From Klebsormidium nitens (lineage: Eukaryota > Streptophyta > Klebsormidiophyceae > Klebsormidiales > Klebsormidiaceae), in assembly GCA_000708835.1 (NCBI GenBank), contig DF236963.1, forward strand, positions 248,001 through 312,000: a stretch of 64,000 nucleotides of DNA. The letters run 5' to 3'. Shown here piece by piece: positions 44,416 to 57,000 of this stretch. How positions within the stretch are numbered: the stretch's first letter is position 1; each line of letters begins with the position of its first letter. The notes beneath the pieces are model-generated. The model saw nothing but the letters and a program-made list of their open reading frames with translations, did not search any database and had not been told where the DNA came from. The position numbers and the translations under genes are program-made.

Positions 44416-46522
44416 GCCGCGATCTTGTGATGGCCCAGATCGTTTCGTTCAGTAGATGGAAAGGGCCGGATGCAAAGGCGGTCTGCTTGTCTTCAAATTA
44501 GGCGATCCGATCGGAGACGCCATGACGCCGTGTATGCAATCGCCTCCCTATGTCGGCGGTAGACGACATCTGAAGCGGAGCGAGAAAAAGGTAGATATGA
44601 GTAACTCGTAACGTCTGCTATGGTCTGGAGTCGTGCAGATTGCTTCTTCTTGAGGATCTTCGCAAGATTTGATCTGGGACTCAAGAGGGCCGGTCCGCTG
44701 AACCTTGATATAGGGTCCTCTTACTCACTTTGTATGGTCTACTGACTGGAAGGAAAGCTTCTGAAGCGACTTGTGAGTCTTGTTACGAGGACATGAGTAT
44801 GAGCCAAGTCCTAGCTTTAAACCTAGGGGTTCGACAAATTCCTGAGGGCCTTCTTTAATCTTTTGCAGTGACCGTGATCTTCCATTGGTCCACCATCTGG
44901 ACTGCTTCCGAGTTGCACAAGCTACAATCAGGCAGAGCACTAGTTTTGCAAGTTACTTCAGACAGCTTACGAAAGCTCTGCTAACAAACAGCAAGCAAGT
45001 TTTGGTGTTTGTGTGTCGCTTGCGCGAGGTATCAGGTAGTCCGTTGTGCTAAACGAGATTCATATATGGAGCGTTTGCAAGCAGTCTTTCCTCCATGATG
45101 CGTTTGCTTTTGAAGTTGCCATTCAGCCCAATTGCAAGGGCTGAAACTGTTTGCTATCACCATCAAGTTTGCCTTGCAAAGACTCGGCCCAGTGAAGAAC
45201 CTACGGGCTGCAGATGGCTTCAGACACCGAGGGATCGTCCTACTCATGCACTCACCAGCCCGTATGCAAGTGAGTGCATGTCCACAACCGTGCTAAGTCA
45301 AGCGCGGATGAGCGAACATTCATGGGGTCGCAGGGTACATGCACGCCATTATATGCAAGCCGGCAAGCGCCGCATAGGCACATGCCAATACGGTCGCGCC
45401 AACTTGTTAAAGCTATATTCGGAATATTACGGCCGGCTGCAGCTACGTACAACACAGCTTGTTTGTATCTGCGGCTTGTTAACATCGCATAATTATCGCG
45501 CAAGAGAATGATCCCATCACGGCATTACGGTCGGTGCCAGAAACGAGTTAACAATCGATGGCGTCACTGCCTTGCAGCATCTGCGTCTAGATAAATCGTG
45601 GACAACCTCGCCTAATACGTATACGTAGCTATAAGTGGTACAGGCTTGCCCATGATCCCGGGACAAACGTACATGCATGCCTATCATTAGATTGAGGCCA
45701 GATCAGAATTTCCCGATCCCCAAAGCATGCAAAATAAAGTCACTAGCACCGTGCAATGCAGCTGGCCGGCAAATCAGTTGTGCAAGCTGTCATGACGTGT
45801 AGTTTTAAATATGCATGAACTATCCGGCGGCCTGCTGTGAACCAACATGACGTCGAGGCAAACTGGACAACTACTAACCGTGTGACACTGGAGGAGCCCG
45901 GTGCAACGTCATGTTATGCATTCGACAGTCTTGTCGTGACGACCGTGTGATTTCTATTGAGAACTGTGGGATCCCGTCGATTGTAAGAGGGGCTTGATTT
46001 AATGCCCCTTTAAAGTAGGCCCCTTTGACAATCCAACGCCGGAAAGATTACTGGTCTTGTGCATCTACTTCACCGGTCAACGATCAGGCCCAGTGCTGTG
46101 TAGTAGAGTCTGCAAATCAGAGACTCCATGGAAGAACACCGGTGAAAGTGGTGAAAGTCCACATCAAAGACTTGTAGAGCAACTACCAGTGTCTTATCAC
46201 CTGAGTCGAACTGCTTTCTGAAGAGCAATGTGCTCTGTATCCTGCTGCCTGCAAATTTATATCAATTGTCAGCATATCAAGGAACGTAATCAAGCAACTT
46301 TATTGCACGTTTATGTTCTGCCCAAATCGTTGGAGGAAAGAACGCACTGTCCTTTCTTACGTTTGACGGCAATGCGCAGCTACTTCGAGCATTTATCGGG
46401 CGATTATCTACAGTCAGCGAGTAGCTGTGCTCGTATGTATAAACTGGATTGTTTCTAAACACTTTGATGAAGTTGATTTCAAAGAAGGGATAAGGACGGC
46501 AGTAAGGGCAGTTCACTGTAGG
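44416..46522. other. Convergent intergenic region with CATGCA-rich stretch
   Basis: This 2.1-kb region lies between the CYP38 and PLA2 3' ends. From 45240 to 45850 it is rich in CATGCA/TGCATG and ATGCAAG words, such as TACATGCATGCC near 45670 and ATATGCATGAAC near 45810. No convincing gene was found. Confidence 0.55.
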
Positions 46523-49500
46523 CTATAAGTCAAGAGTGGGCCGTCTGTCGTCTTTCCGGCGATGCTGAGCCGGTCGTGTTTTCTCTTCCTCCCTTTGCTT
46601 CCTCTCCTTCAAACGGATCAGCACCGTTCGGTACGGTATCAGAAAGTGCTGCAACCCTGCACAGAAACAAGTCTCGTCTGCAACTCGCAACACGCACAAT
46701 AATATTAAATGCCTCAAAAACCTTAACAGAGACCTGGTCGGTTCTGAGGTGCCAGTTGCCCGTTCAGACTACTGCAAGCTCGGGGATCGGAGAGCGTTCA
46801 GTCCTGAAACGAAATTTCAAGGGTTGCCAACAAGAGGTGAGGCTAAGGCGTTCTCAGATTTGGACGAGCGGACAGATCATCAACCTTTGAGTTGCTTCAG
46901 GTGGGGACATTTGCTCCCTGCCTACAGCCAATTTACAGATTTAAGCATCAAACCAGTGGCACAATTCGCCAAAACCAACTTACTTTGAAGGGTTCGAACG
47001 TATGGTAAAGCTAACCAGTCTGACAAGAACTCGAGGACAGCACGCAGCCTTCTTTCTCTGGCGCAGGCCTTCTTTTAGCGACTACTTTTTATATTAAGTA
47101 TACATCTGCAGCGACTCACCTTGTTGGCACGCCATTTCATAAGCCTCCCCCCAGGGATATACGAGCTCCACCTTCTTCCCGTCAGCTTTTCTAGGCCGGC
47201 TCCTGAGGCATCTTAGGAGCTGGACATCCGCCTGGAAGAATCAACAAGCACGTTCAGGAATAGAAAGTGCTTTGACATGGAAAACCGACCAACTAAACCT
47301 GAAGCACGGAGGCAACTTCCCAGGCCGTCAATTGGCAGCGGATAAGGACGAGAGGACTGAGATCGTTGAATTGCCTAAAGTTTGTGTTCTTGTGAGACCG
47401 AGAGAGAGCTGCGATATCCGTCCTGGACACCAAATGAGGTCGTCTTATCGTGAAATGTAGAATGATTGGAAACCTGTAGCACTAAACTTAGAGGAGACCC
47501 AAAATGGTGCGTGGCACAGAATAAGAGTGGATACGAAACCGGGGGAGTGGTGATTTACATCCAGGTGTTCAGGTCCGCTTTAAGCGTCTCTGGCCCACTC
47601 GAATGCGCTTCACTACTTCTGACGTCCTGCTTTCTCTCCGTCTGTCTGTTGCAGTTCACTTATTCTGTTGCCCCAAAGACCTAGGGTAGGACAAGAACTA
47701 GGATGGGCAGCTCACCTCTAGGAGTACTGACTGGTCGTGCGAGTCATACGCCATGTCGTGGCGGTAGCAGCAGTTGTCTAGCCAATCAACCGGCGCCTGG
47801 TCCCATGTTTTTGAACCATCGTCTCGCCCACTGCTGTAATTGGGACCACAGTAGCGGCCATAGCGAGGGAACAACCGGCTGAGGGCCGCTCTGCAGAAGG
47901 AGAACAAGATCTTATTCTTATTTTCATCTGTGTAACTAACTAGGATGGGAATGGGGGCTACACTATAGTAGTCCAGTTGTAAACCAGAAGAGGAGACTCT
48001 GAAAGACTTTTGGGGTCCGTGAAAGTAGGGAGATCAGTCTACTCTGTGTGGATCTGAAGTAGACTCCCTCAGATTTAGAATGATTAAAAGGAGCAGTCCA
48101 CTTGGGATCAGGTTCCTGTATTGGTTGGGCGTTTGCCACGAATTCGCGGCGGGAGTCAATGGGAGCCACTTGTACATGATCTACCAGCTATCAGAAACCA
48201 GTGTCCACAGAGAAGTTGGGGAGCTTCTACTGGAGATCTACCAAAGCTGATAATCATCTTCGATGCGAAGAGGAGAACGTGAAGTGAATAGAGCAATAAT
48301 AACATGTCTCTCAGCAGGCCTCACAACGCTTGAAATCTCTTCGAGTTCTGCCAAGATCGGAGTTGACCATTGGAAACTACCCCCTTTAGGGACTGATCAA
48401 AAAGGACAGTGTGGAAGCCCTGTAGCCAAGTCCTAATTTATATACCAATATATCCTTGTAGAGAGAAAGCATCAAAAATACTATTTGAGGCGCCTGAAAG
48501 AGGAATGAGAGCACAAGTCTAACACATCAGCGAATGTGACGTCTTATCAAGGAGACGCAGATCAGACACACCCATTTCTCGGTTTAGAAGGAACCGAGAG
48601 GTCCTGCGATACCTTATTAAGTTCCATGAGACTCCAGATAGAAGTAGACAGATCTAAAATCATCAGAGGAGATGGCAATTGGATCGCAGTTGTTGCAATG
48701 CGTCAGTGTGTAGTGACAACATGGAGCAGACTAGAAAAAACCCGCATCCAGAACCATAACGAAGTCCTTTTCCTCTTCCCAACTTCCATGGCGGTCAGAT
48801 TATGCCTGACATCAGCAGGTCCAATGACAATAAACCGAGGATTGGGTACGAACTGGCGGTATGCGTAACGAGATCTGAAAATTGGAGATAACTGTGGTTG
48901 GTACTCACAGAATTGGATCATTATCTTACTCAGGTTCTCTGTGTCAGGGATTAGTGGAAGCCAATGCTCATAGGGAAGTCTACTGGAAAGGTTTTCTAGT
49001 GAGCTGATTGTAGAAGTCAACCAAGGGAAGTCTACTGGAAAGGTTTTCTAGTGAGCTGATTGTAGAAGTCAACCAAGGGAAGCAGACACGGCTCCCTGGC
49101 CAGCCGAATGCATCAGAAGCTGCTAATTTTGGCGAGCCTCTGTTTGGTTGAGAATCAGGCACTCCCCACGTGGAGTTTAACGTTGTCCAGTTTGCGACAA
49201 AAATATTCTCAGCTAGGTGTTTTTCTTTGCTGCAGACTGGCCGGCTCCTGGGTTACACAGTGGAACAAAAGCAGTCCGCTTGCTTGAAAGTTCCAGTGTA
49301 TCTTCCCAAACGCCAGTACATGCAAGATCTTGCACAAAAACATTATGAACATGCCCAGACTGCATGTAACGCATGCCCTCAGTGTGAACAGTATCCAAAG
49401 TCAAGCAGATTGAAGCACAAACATTCCGATCATGCTGTTCTTAAACCTTCACGTGCGCTTGTTACATGCTCTGAAACACCCCATTCATTGCAATCATCCC

Positions 49501-50185
49501 AACAAACTTTGTTTTCTTTATCGCGCCCTTTAATACAATTTCTGGAAGAGCTTGCCAGCCTCCAAGTGTATCGAACCAAATGTGACAGATGCTTTCCTGC
49601 ACCCTGAGTATACTCGACCTGTTACAATTCAGGCTTGAGCTATGTGCCTACAGCCAGACCTGTCGCATGCAGACATGATCAGAACTCTGGTCAAAAGTCA
49701 ATCACTGCCTCTCACCTCGGGCCCTTATGCCAGTCCAGCTGTGCGGTATACTCATGGGGCACAAACGACTCCAAATGGCAGCCCGTCATTGTCTCCGCTT
49801 CTGACACCACCTCAGCCGCCAATTTTGCAGCTCGCTCTGGCGCCCCTGATCTGGTGGACTGATTTGAGTGCCTCGGCCCGCGCATGTCTTCTGGCGGATC
49901 AGTGCCGTCAGCATCTGAGTTTCGGGGAGGGAAGGAGGCCAGGCTCAGGCTAGATGGGAATCTCATCGTGTCTGAATGGGGCGGTCGGGTCAATCACAGC
50001 AAAGAGGCAATTGGCAACACGACAACTAAACAGCTAAACCCCAACACGGCAGCTGGCAACAGAAGACCTTGACTAGTGTTGGCTTCTGCAGCTAGCAAAA
50101 GCGCACAAGTTGGAAATGAAAGCAGCAAGAAGCAAGGACTGCCGGAGTGGCGTCTCATGCTGGCACCAGCTAGATCTGCCGCCAT
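46523..50185 (-). CDS. Secretory phospholipase A2
   Basis: Secreted PLA2 hydrolyses the sn-2 ester of phospholipids using calcium and a His-Asp pair. Exons 50185-50068, 49971-49716, 47890-47716, 47231-47120 and 46677-46523 chain in phase (271 aa). The calcium-loop region reads YGRYCGPNYSSGRD (about 135-148) and the catalytic helix reads WLDNCCYRHDMAYD, placing the catalytic pair at about H169/D170. A secretion signal is plausible near the N-terminus (PCFLLLSFPTCALLLAAEA). The C-terminus is unusually basic (KERKQREEEKTRPAQHRRKD), so the protein may bind acidic membranes. The loop resembles a plant PLA2 subgroup rather than the animal consensus. The ~125 residues before the catalytic domain are low-complexity and the first exon is the least certain. 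Confidence 0.8.
48973..49082 (-). repeat. Perfect 52-bp tandem duplication in PLA2 intron 2
   Basis: Two identical 52-base copies (48973-49024 and 49025-49076) are followed by the first six bases of a third. The lack of any substitution points to a very recent duplication. It does not overlap an exon edge. Confidence 0.95.
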
Positions 50186-53100
50186 GGGGCTCGAGAGCTT
50201 CGCGGCGTAGAATCTGTGCCGTCCACGTTTGCCTTGGAAGCTTTTCCGCCGTCCGATCGGTTGAGAGGGAATGCCCAAACAAAGACCATCAAATATCTCT
50301 GGCGTGTGCTCGAATTTGTATCTCGGGAATCAGAAGCGTCGAATTGAAGAATCTTTTCGCAGGCGCTAGGACTAGGACTATGGTGCCGCAACCGTGCAAC
50401 CGAAATGCGCTTTTGACTTGAAAAGCGGTTGACTGTGCGAAAAGAATATTCTCCTCTTTTGATGGTTCAAAAACGCGCTTCAAATGGGGTTCAAATGAGC
50501 AAGGTACACTTTACCACTGCCGGTTTTAGCGGCTCTGCCGTGACGGCAGCCACCTCAACGACTGTGCATTCCAGACCTGTTGTGAACGGCCCGGCCCCGT
50601 GACACGTCCCGTCCCGGTCGATGTGAAAACCCTGTACGTGAAAACGTACGAAGAGTGACGTTGTCGTACACCGCGCTTGGCGTCAGCTAGCTGTCACTGG
50701 TGATTGGCCGGACATTCGGCCCGGTCCGAAACTTTTTGGAGCCTTGCTAAACCCTCAAATCTTGAATGCCATGCAGGCAACCGTGACCGTCACGACTGAG
50801 CGGCCGCGCGCGGGCAATTGAAATCAACGTATACATGCATATACAGGCGCGGCTCACAGCAGATTTACGTGCACATGATGCAATCGACCGTTGTGATGGA
50901 AGGCTTAACGTATGCGAGCATACGTAGCCGGATACTAAGTACTATTGGTGGTTCAAGAGGCATGTCGGCGATCTGCTCCAAGTCACCATTTTTCTACTGC
51001 AAGTGTTTGGATTTGAGTTTGTGCACGTGAAATCGAATCAGCTTTTCACACACGGAGTTCGCTGACACTGTCTTCCGCGAACGGACGAGCTGCAAATGAT
51101 TCTGGAAGGAACATCATAAAATCTTATCTAGATGGATGTGCAGATTAAAGTAACTTGAACAGCTTTGAGTGCACCAAAGGACGTCCCAAAGTTAAACGGT
51201 TCCGGCACTACAGGCGCAACGTACATCAGCAGGATTCAAGGTAAGGGGCTACCTTTGATAGCCACGCGCTTACCTTCAATGTCGACGTAAGAATCCAGTG
51301 CATGCATTGATTTAAAGGAAGTCCTGAGGCGGTATTCCAGCCCTCTACTACTTAAGGCAAACTCACTGATCCACTAAGGGAAACAACAAGCTAACGGCCA
51401 GCTTTGTATTTTAAGGTCCAACTTTCTGACTTCTTACTCAATGGTTTGAAACATTGAAAGGACCCGATCGCTGCTCTCAGCTCGATCCAATCCTGCTTGC
51501 AGATCTGGATATAGTGTAAAACCAAGTAAAATTGAATATATCACGAGCTCCGACTCGAATGCATCATCTTATCCATAACCTCGGCCAGTCAGCCAGCACG
51601 GCGCTCGAGATCCGTCTCTAGGTGATTACACACATGGTAGACCGCCCAGAAGGGCGGCGGGGGCTTGCCTCTTTTATTGGGCGATTTCGGGCAGAAATAT
51701 TAAAGTGCACATTGTGGCATCGTGTGGCGATGCTCTGATTACCCCCTGTGAGTTTCCGCCATACTAAAGCAAGTGCTGAAGTCTGTGCGCGAGCGTGCAC
51801 ACGCGGTACACGGAAGTCCGTACACCGTCCTGTGGTCTGAACAACTGCAGTACGTACCGGAATCTCAGTCGCTCTTCCCTCCGGACACTTTGACCCATCG
51901 TTGCAATTCGAAAGCAGCAATTCTGAATGAGTCCATCGCATATAAGGGTGATTTGAATTCTAATTTATTGGGTTGACGACCGGGATACGCCACAGTGTCA
52001 GGTGCATAATTGAAGTACGAACCACTACGTGGCAGCTTCACAGCGTTCGGCATGCAACGTGGCAGGCCTGTATTCAATCTGTTCGGAGAAATCGAGGTCA
52101 AGCGTTACAATGTTACGTTTTTGCGCGTCGGGACACTCGCGTCCGCGTTCGATTCGTAGCAACATTCCACGAAGGCGCGCGGGGCAGTCTGGGCTCGGTG
52201 GCTTTTGAGGTGTGGACCTTTTTCGGGTTTTTGCGTACGTTTTCGTATCGAAGTGCGGGCGACTGAAAACAGGGCAGACTCGGCTCCCCTATTTTCCGCA
52301 GAGCGGCGTCGTACAGCGTCGCAAAAACGCGGTTGACACGAAAGCAATAGTCCGCATATTTTACTGCGTAAAAGAGGCAAGCCAATATGCGAATGATTGA
52401 TCAGTCGATCTTCGTTGCCCGGTATGCCAGCAGGCTTTGTTAACGTGACAATCGCTAGCGAGAATTCAGAACTGTATGTTCCCGAAAATAAGCACAATTT
52501 CGAGCACAATTTTGTCGTTCACTTTTCATTTTGGCAAAGACTGAGCAAAGGGGTCAAGCTTTCCATTCTTGCTGAGACCGGCCAGAACCCTCGGATATAT
52601 ATAGCACGAAGTATATCATCGTCCGTATCGTGGACGCAACTCAGCATACGACGGCCTTCTTCCATACTCTGCCATAATGAGCAAATGAAGTTTGATATAT
52701 CCTAGGTTTCATCTATCTTAGTCAGGTTCTGCTAAGCAAATTCAATATACCCTTCACTTAGCGGACAAATGCCGCACATAGTGACAACCAGCCAGGCCGG
52801 CCAAAGTCTACACAAACCTTATCTTGCCAATCGCTTATAAACCATTCCTGAGCCTTATCGCAAACACCTGTGTCCTTATCACAATCACCTGTATGTACAG
52901 AGTCTGACCAGAACCGAAAGGCAACAAACAACCTCCAGAACTCTGTGTTGAATTGTCCGCGTTTGGGAAACAGGTTCCGGAAGATTGATGACCTTACCAC
53001 GTGCAAGAAGCACCACTTACGGGTATTCTAGTACGTCCGCACTTTCGCGGCAACTTGAAAAACAACCAACACCGATTTGACCGATATTCCACAATCGTTC

Positions 53101-54057
53101 GCACCAGAATGACTTCTCTATACGCTATTTAAACCCACTTCTCTGTTTGCTGATTAAACCCCAAATGCAATTTTCCATGACGAGAATGAATCACCTAAAG
53201 TTCTCAGGTACCACATACTTCGTCGCCTCGTTTAGTTTCCGCCTCCCAATACTGGTTAACGGCCCGTTCAAACATGCTTGGAGCAGGTCTTCGCAACCTG
53301 CGCGGTGAAACTTGCAAATTTTTAGCAGTTCGCAACATCTTAGAGCGGCAGGCACGGATACACATGACCGTTGTAAGTGCTCGGAATCTGGTCAATGTCA
53401 CAAGAGCGCACGTCCACCCAGGACAATCAAGAATTTGTTGAAGTCAGATCAAGGGAAAACGAACCGGAAACGGAAGGAACGTCCATGTTCCGAACACATT
53501 GAAACCCTTCAGTATATTTCGGCCGAGATAAGCGTTATCGGCAAAGCAAACTCTTGTCAAGAGAAAAGGTTGGCATCTTACAGTAGGAAGCCTACATCTT
53601 GCAATCTTACGATAGGAATCTTACGATAGGAAGCAAAATGTGCTTTCAACTCCGAGCTCGATGCACTCCGAAAAGAAGGACCTCGAGGATGCGTAAGCTC
53701 GGACATCTCGACAGCTTCGAAACTCCTAGCAAGATTGAAAAGATCTGAAGTCGAGACCAAGTCGAGACCGAGGAGTCCTTTGTGGCTCTGCCAAAAAGCT
53801 TCTGCACAACTAAGATGCAATTTGGGCGGCTTGGAGTCAACACGCCATCATCGTTACAGTGGCTGACTAGAAGCACTTTCTGAACGCGGGTTAGTATTGA
53901 CCAGAATTCTTCGGTATGTCTTTGCATACTTTGGAGCAATCGACTGGCCAGACTCGCCAACACATGCACATGGAACAATTTCAAAACCGTACGGAAAGCA
54001 ATGTTCACGGTGTTCTGACCCTTTACCTTCATGTCACGTGACTTTCGATAGTCATCA
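50186..54057. other. Gene-poor interval upstream of PLA2
   Basis: This 3.9-kb stretch has no open frame I would defend. It must include the PLA2 promoter at its left end and the 3' region of the beta-trefoil gene at its right end. CATGCA-type words recur at 50830-50960 and near 51300. A GC-richer patch lies at 52110-52330. A short tandem CTTACGATAGGAA repeat sits at about 53605-53635. There is no transposase, reverse transcriptase or terminal repeat signal. Confidence 0.5.
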
Positions 54058-57000
54058 TCACTCCGAGTCTCCAGTCCGCGGCCGCCCTCCGCCGCTCGGC
54101 CCCCTGGAGAAGCACAGCAATGTCGACACCATGCTGACAGCTGTCAGAGTGAGCGGGTTCCACATCGCGCGGGGGAGGGGCCCATTCACACCGCGAAGCC
54201 GCTGCTGTACCTCCAAGAACCGGTGGTGCGCCGGGTTAATTACCGGGTCAAGCCTGGTTAACCCGTCTCTCGAGCACTGCTTGCAGACGAAACCCTCGTC
54301 GCCGAAACCCCGGTGGGGCGCCCGGTGCATCGCCTGAAAGGCGCGCGCGCGGGCGCGCTCGGGGAAGCGCCGGTAGGGCGCCACGTGGCCCTTGCACGAG
54401 TGCGCGCGCGGCTGGCGCGCGGCCCACGTGGCGTCGATCTGGTCCAGCACGTCGTTAGGGATAACCCGCATGGTTTGCGTGCGGGTCTCCTCCGGAAAGG
54501 CCCCGTCGTAGCAGCAGGGAGGCGCGGCGGCGCCCGCCAAAACGCCCAACATCTCGTCCAACAGGGCCTCGCATTTTTCACTTCCCAGCTCCAACGGCTG
54601 CTTTGGTGCGGTTTTGGGGGGGCTGAGGTGGGGCAATCCGACCCCCCAGGAAGAGAGACACGCCGCCGGAGAAGTGCACCGAGGGGCGCAGGGAAGCCGT
54701 CGGGCGGCCTCGGTCGCGATCGCGTCGGCACAAAGCGCCTGCAGCGTGGCCGGGCGGGGTTTGGGGTTTGGGGCGCGCGTCTCGAGCGCGCGGGCGGCCG
54801 CGCGGACCTTTTGGCGCTGCCGGGACGTCTCGACGCGTGCTTCGCGGGCCGCTGCAGGTGAAGAGACGAGCTTGACATCGTTACTGCATAAATGAAGCGA
54901 CATGGCTTCCCAGACTCCAATATTACAGCGACCGATTTGTGAAGAGTTGCACATTTGAGGGTCTAACAGACTGGATCAACCGTTCGCATCAGGTCCTTTT
55001 GCTCGATACCGTGACCGGTTAGGCGAAGCTTTGGCGCCGTTTAAGCGGGTTTTGTTAGACAACCTCCATCGACCGGACCCGGGAAGTGAGATAGTGATGG
55101 CAAACTGGAAGGCTCGTTCTTTCTCAAAGGAAGGATTGAGCGCTTGAACTAAAGTTATAATTGTCATTGTTGATTGTTTAACATTGTTCAAAAGGGCAAA
55201 CGAAAAGAAGCGAGACGAAAATGAGAACGAGAGAAGACGAGAAATGAAGCGTACAACGACAGCGACAACGAGAAGAAGAAAGGAAGTCAATTCAAAACAA
55301 GAGGCGAACGCCCTATCACGAACGAGGACGACGAACCAAACGAGATAATCCTTGAATACGAAGCAAGAATGAAGATTAAGCGAGACTAAGTTTGATCACG
55401 AGAACGAAAAGTAGAACGATGACGAGAACGAGATTGTGAATGAGACGGTAACCCACTGGCTTCTTCGGCGGCTCTGACTTCGGCTCGCTCCTGCGCGGTC
55501 GCTGGAGGAGGCGCCGGCGGGGTTTGGAGAGGGTTTGCGGTTGCGGCCGCGTGACACGGAAAGGCGATTGGGTCCGCGCGAGCGGCCAACGCGTTGACGT
55601 CAGACAGAGCAAAGACTTCGGTCCTGCAAAGGGGGATAACCACGTTGGACACAGGAGCGTCAAAGAGTGAAACCGGAAGCTCTGAGACTGAGTATTTCGA
55701 GGAGCGTCTACTGATCCGCAAGAGCAGGCTTGGAAAAGTCGATCTGAGAGGAAAAGCCGATGGACGGAGTGAAAAGATTACAGTTAGCAACTGACTCGCA
55801 CCAGGAACGCAAAGACAGACAGGGCAAAGAGCGGAACCGAGGCGACTGGTCCTGCACTGCACCAAGCTCAGACTTTCTGGGCTGCAAGAGCGGGCCGAGA
55901 AGTGGGCAGACAAGTGCAACGGGGATGCTTCGTACATGGTGAAGAAAAGAACAAGTGTTTGAGTCCGTGCAGTTTCTGCAGATGAAGAGCTACTTCATGC
56001 ATGCTAATTGCCAGCGAGAGTCGACGTTTGCAAGAACCTCCACTCTAAGACAGCGTCGCCAGAGCACAAAGGTTCAAGGTCAATCTTGCCACAACGTCGC
56101 TAGAGATGCCGTGCGAAATCAAGCAGAAGTCCTTACCTGCCCACTCTAGTTCTGCTCGCCTTCACCGCCCCGTTCGGCTCCACGCTCAGATACCGCTCCC
56201 TTCCGGACACTTTCCCAGCGGTCCGAATCGAGAACCCGACGATCCGTTCGTCTGAAACCCTGGACCCCAAACCGTCTTCTTCTCCCCGCCGAGAAAGATG
56301 CGCGAGCAGCTCTTTCGCCGGGTTCCTTGCACCTCGTTCCTGCCCCGCGGAACGGAGTGCTTTTGCGGCGACCGGCTCTAGGGAGAATAGCGAGCAGGTC
56401 GCCGGAAACTGCACCGCCGGCTCGTTCGACTGCTGCAGCCGTCCGAAATCGTCAACGAATAAATACGTCTCGCCCCGACCAGTTTCTACCGGGGCCAGAA
56501 CAAGAGTGCAAAGCCCGTCGCCGTGCGATCGGACCTCCCAGCAATCGGGCGGCCGAGACGTCGTGACGTTGACTGGCGTTCGCTCGGAGCCGTCGAATTT
56601 CGGAGCGCCCGCGAGAAAGCGCCCGTTCACACCCTGGATAAAGACCCTGGACCCAGACACGAGCTCCAGTGTGAATTGCTCCCAGGTCTGGGGCTGAGGC
56701 CGGTCGCACACGACCCGGCCATTCGACTCAACACCAACGTAGCTTCTCACAAATTCCCCGGGGGCCTTTCCCTGCTCCGACTTCACCACCTCCACAAGAA
56801 AGCGCCCATTCCCGTTTTCATCCGTGCACGATCCCCGGTCGCTCGGCCCCTCCTCACGGTCCTGCTTCGAGAGCTCGAGGGAGGGATCCCTGGGCAAGGT
56901 TTGGTGTAGGATTGCGACACGTGGCCACTTTGGGCACGTCAGATGAACCAGAAAGTGCTCTCTCCCCCGAGCATTCTCCCGGGGAACGATTGATAGGCCG

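Noticed and set aside
52758-53006. Minus-strand 82-codon frame with clustered Cys/Asp, possibly extra exons of the beta-trefoil gene
   Set aside because: The reading contains a short tandem repeat and no trefoil pattern, and the upstream gene already ends in a stop at 54058.
50186-54057. Possible transposon or retroelement in the gene-poor gap
   Set aside because: No transposase or reverse-transcriptase reading frame, terminal repeats or target-site duplications could be seen.
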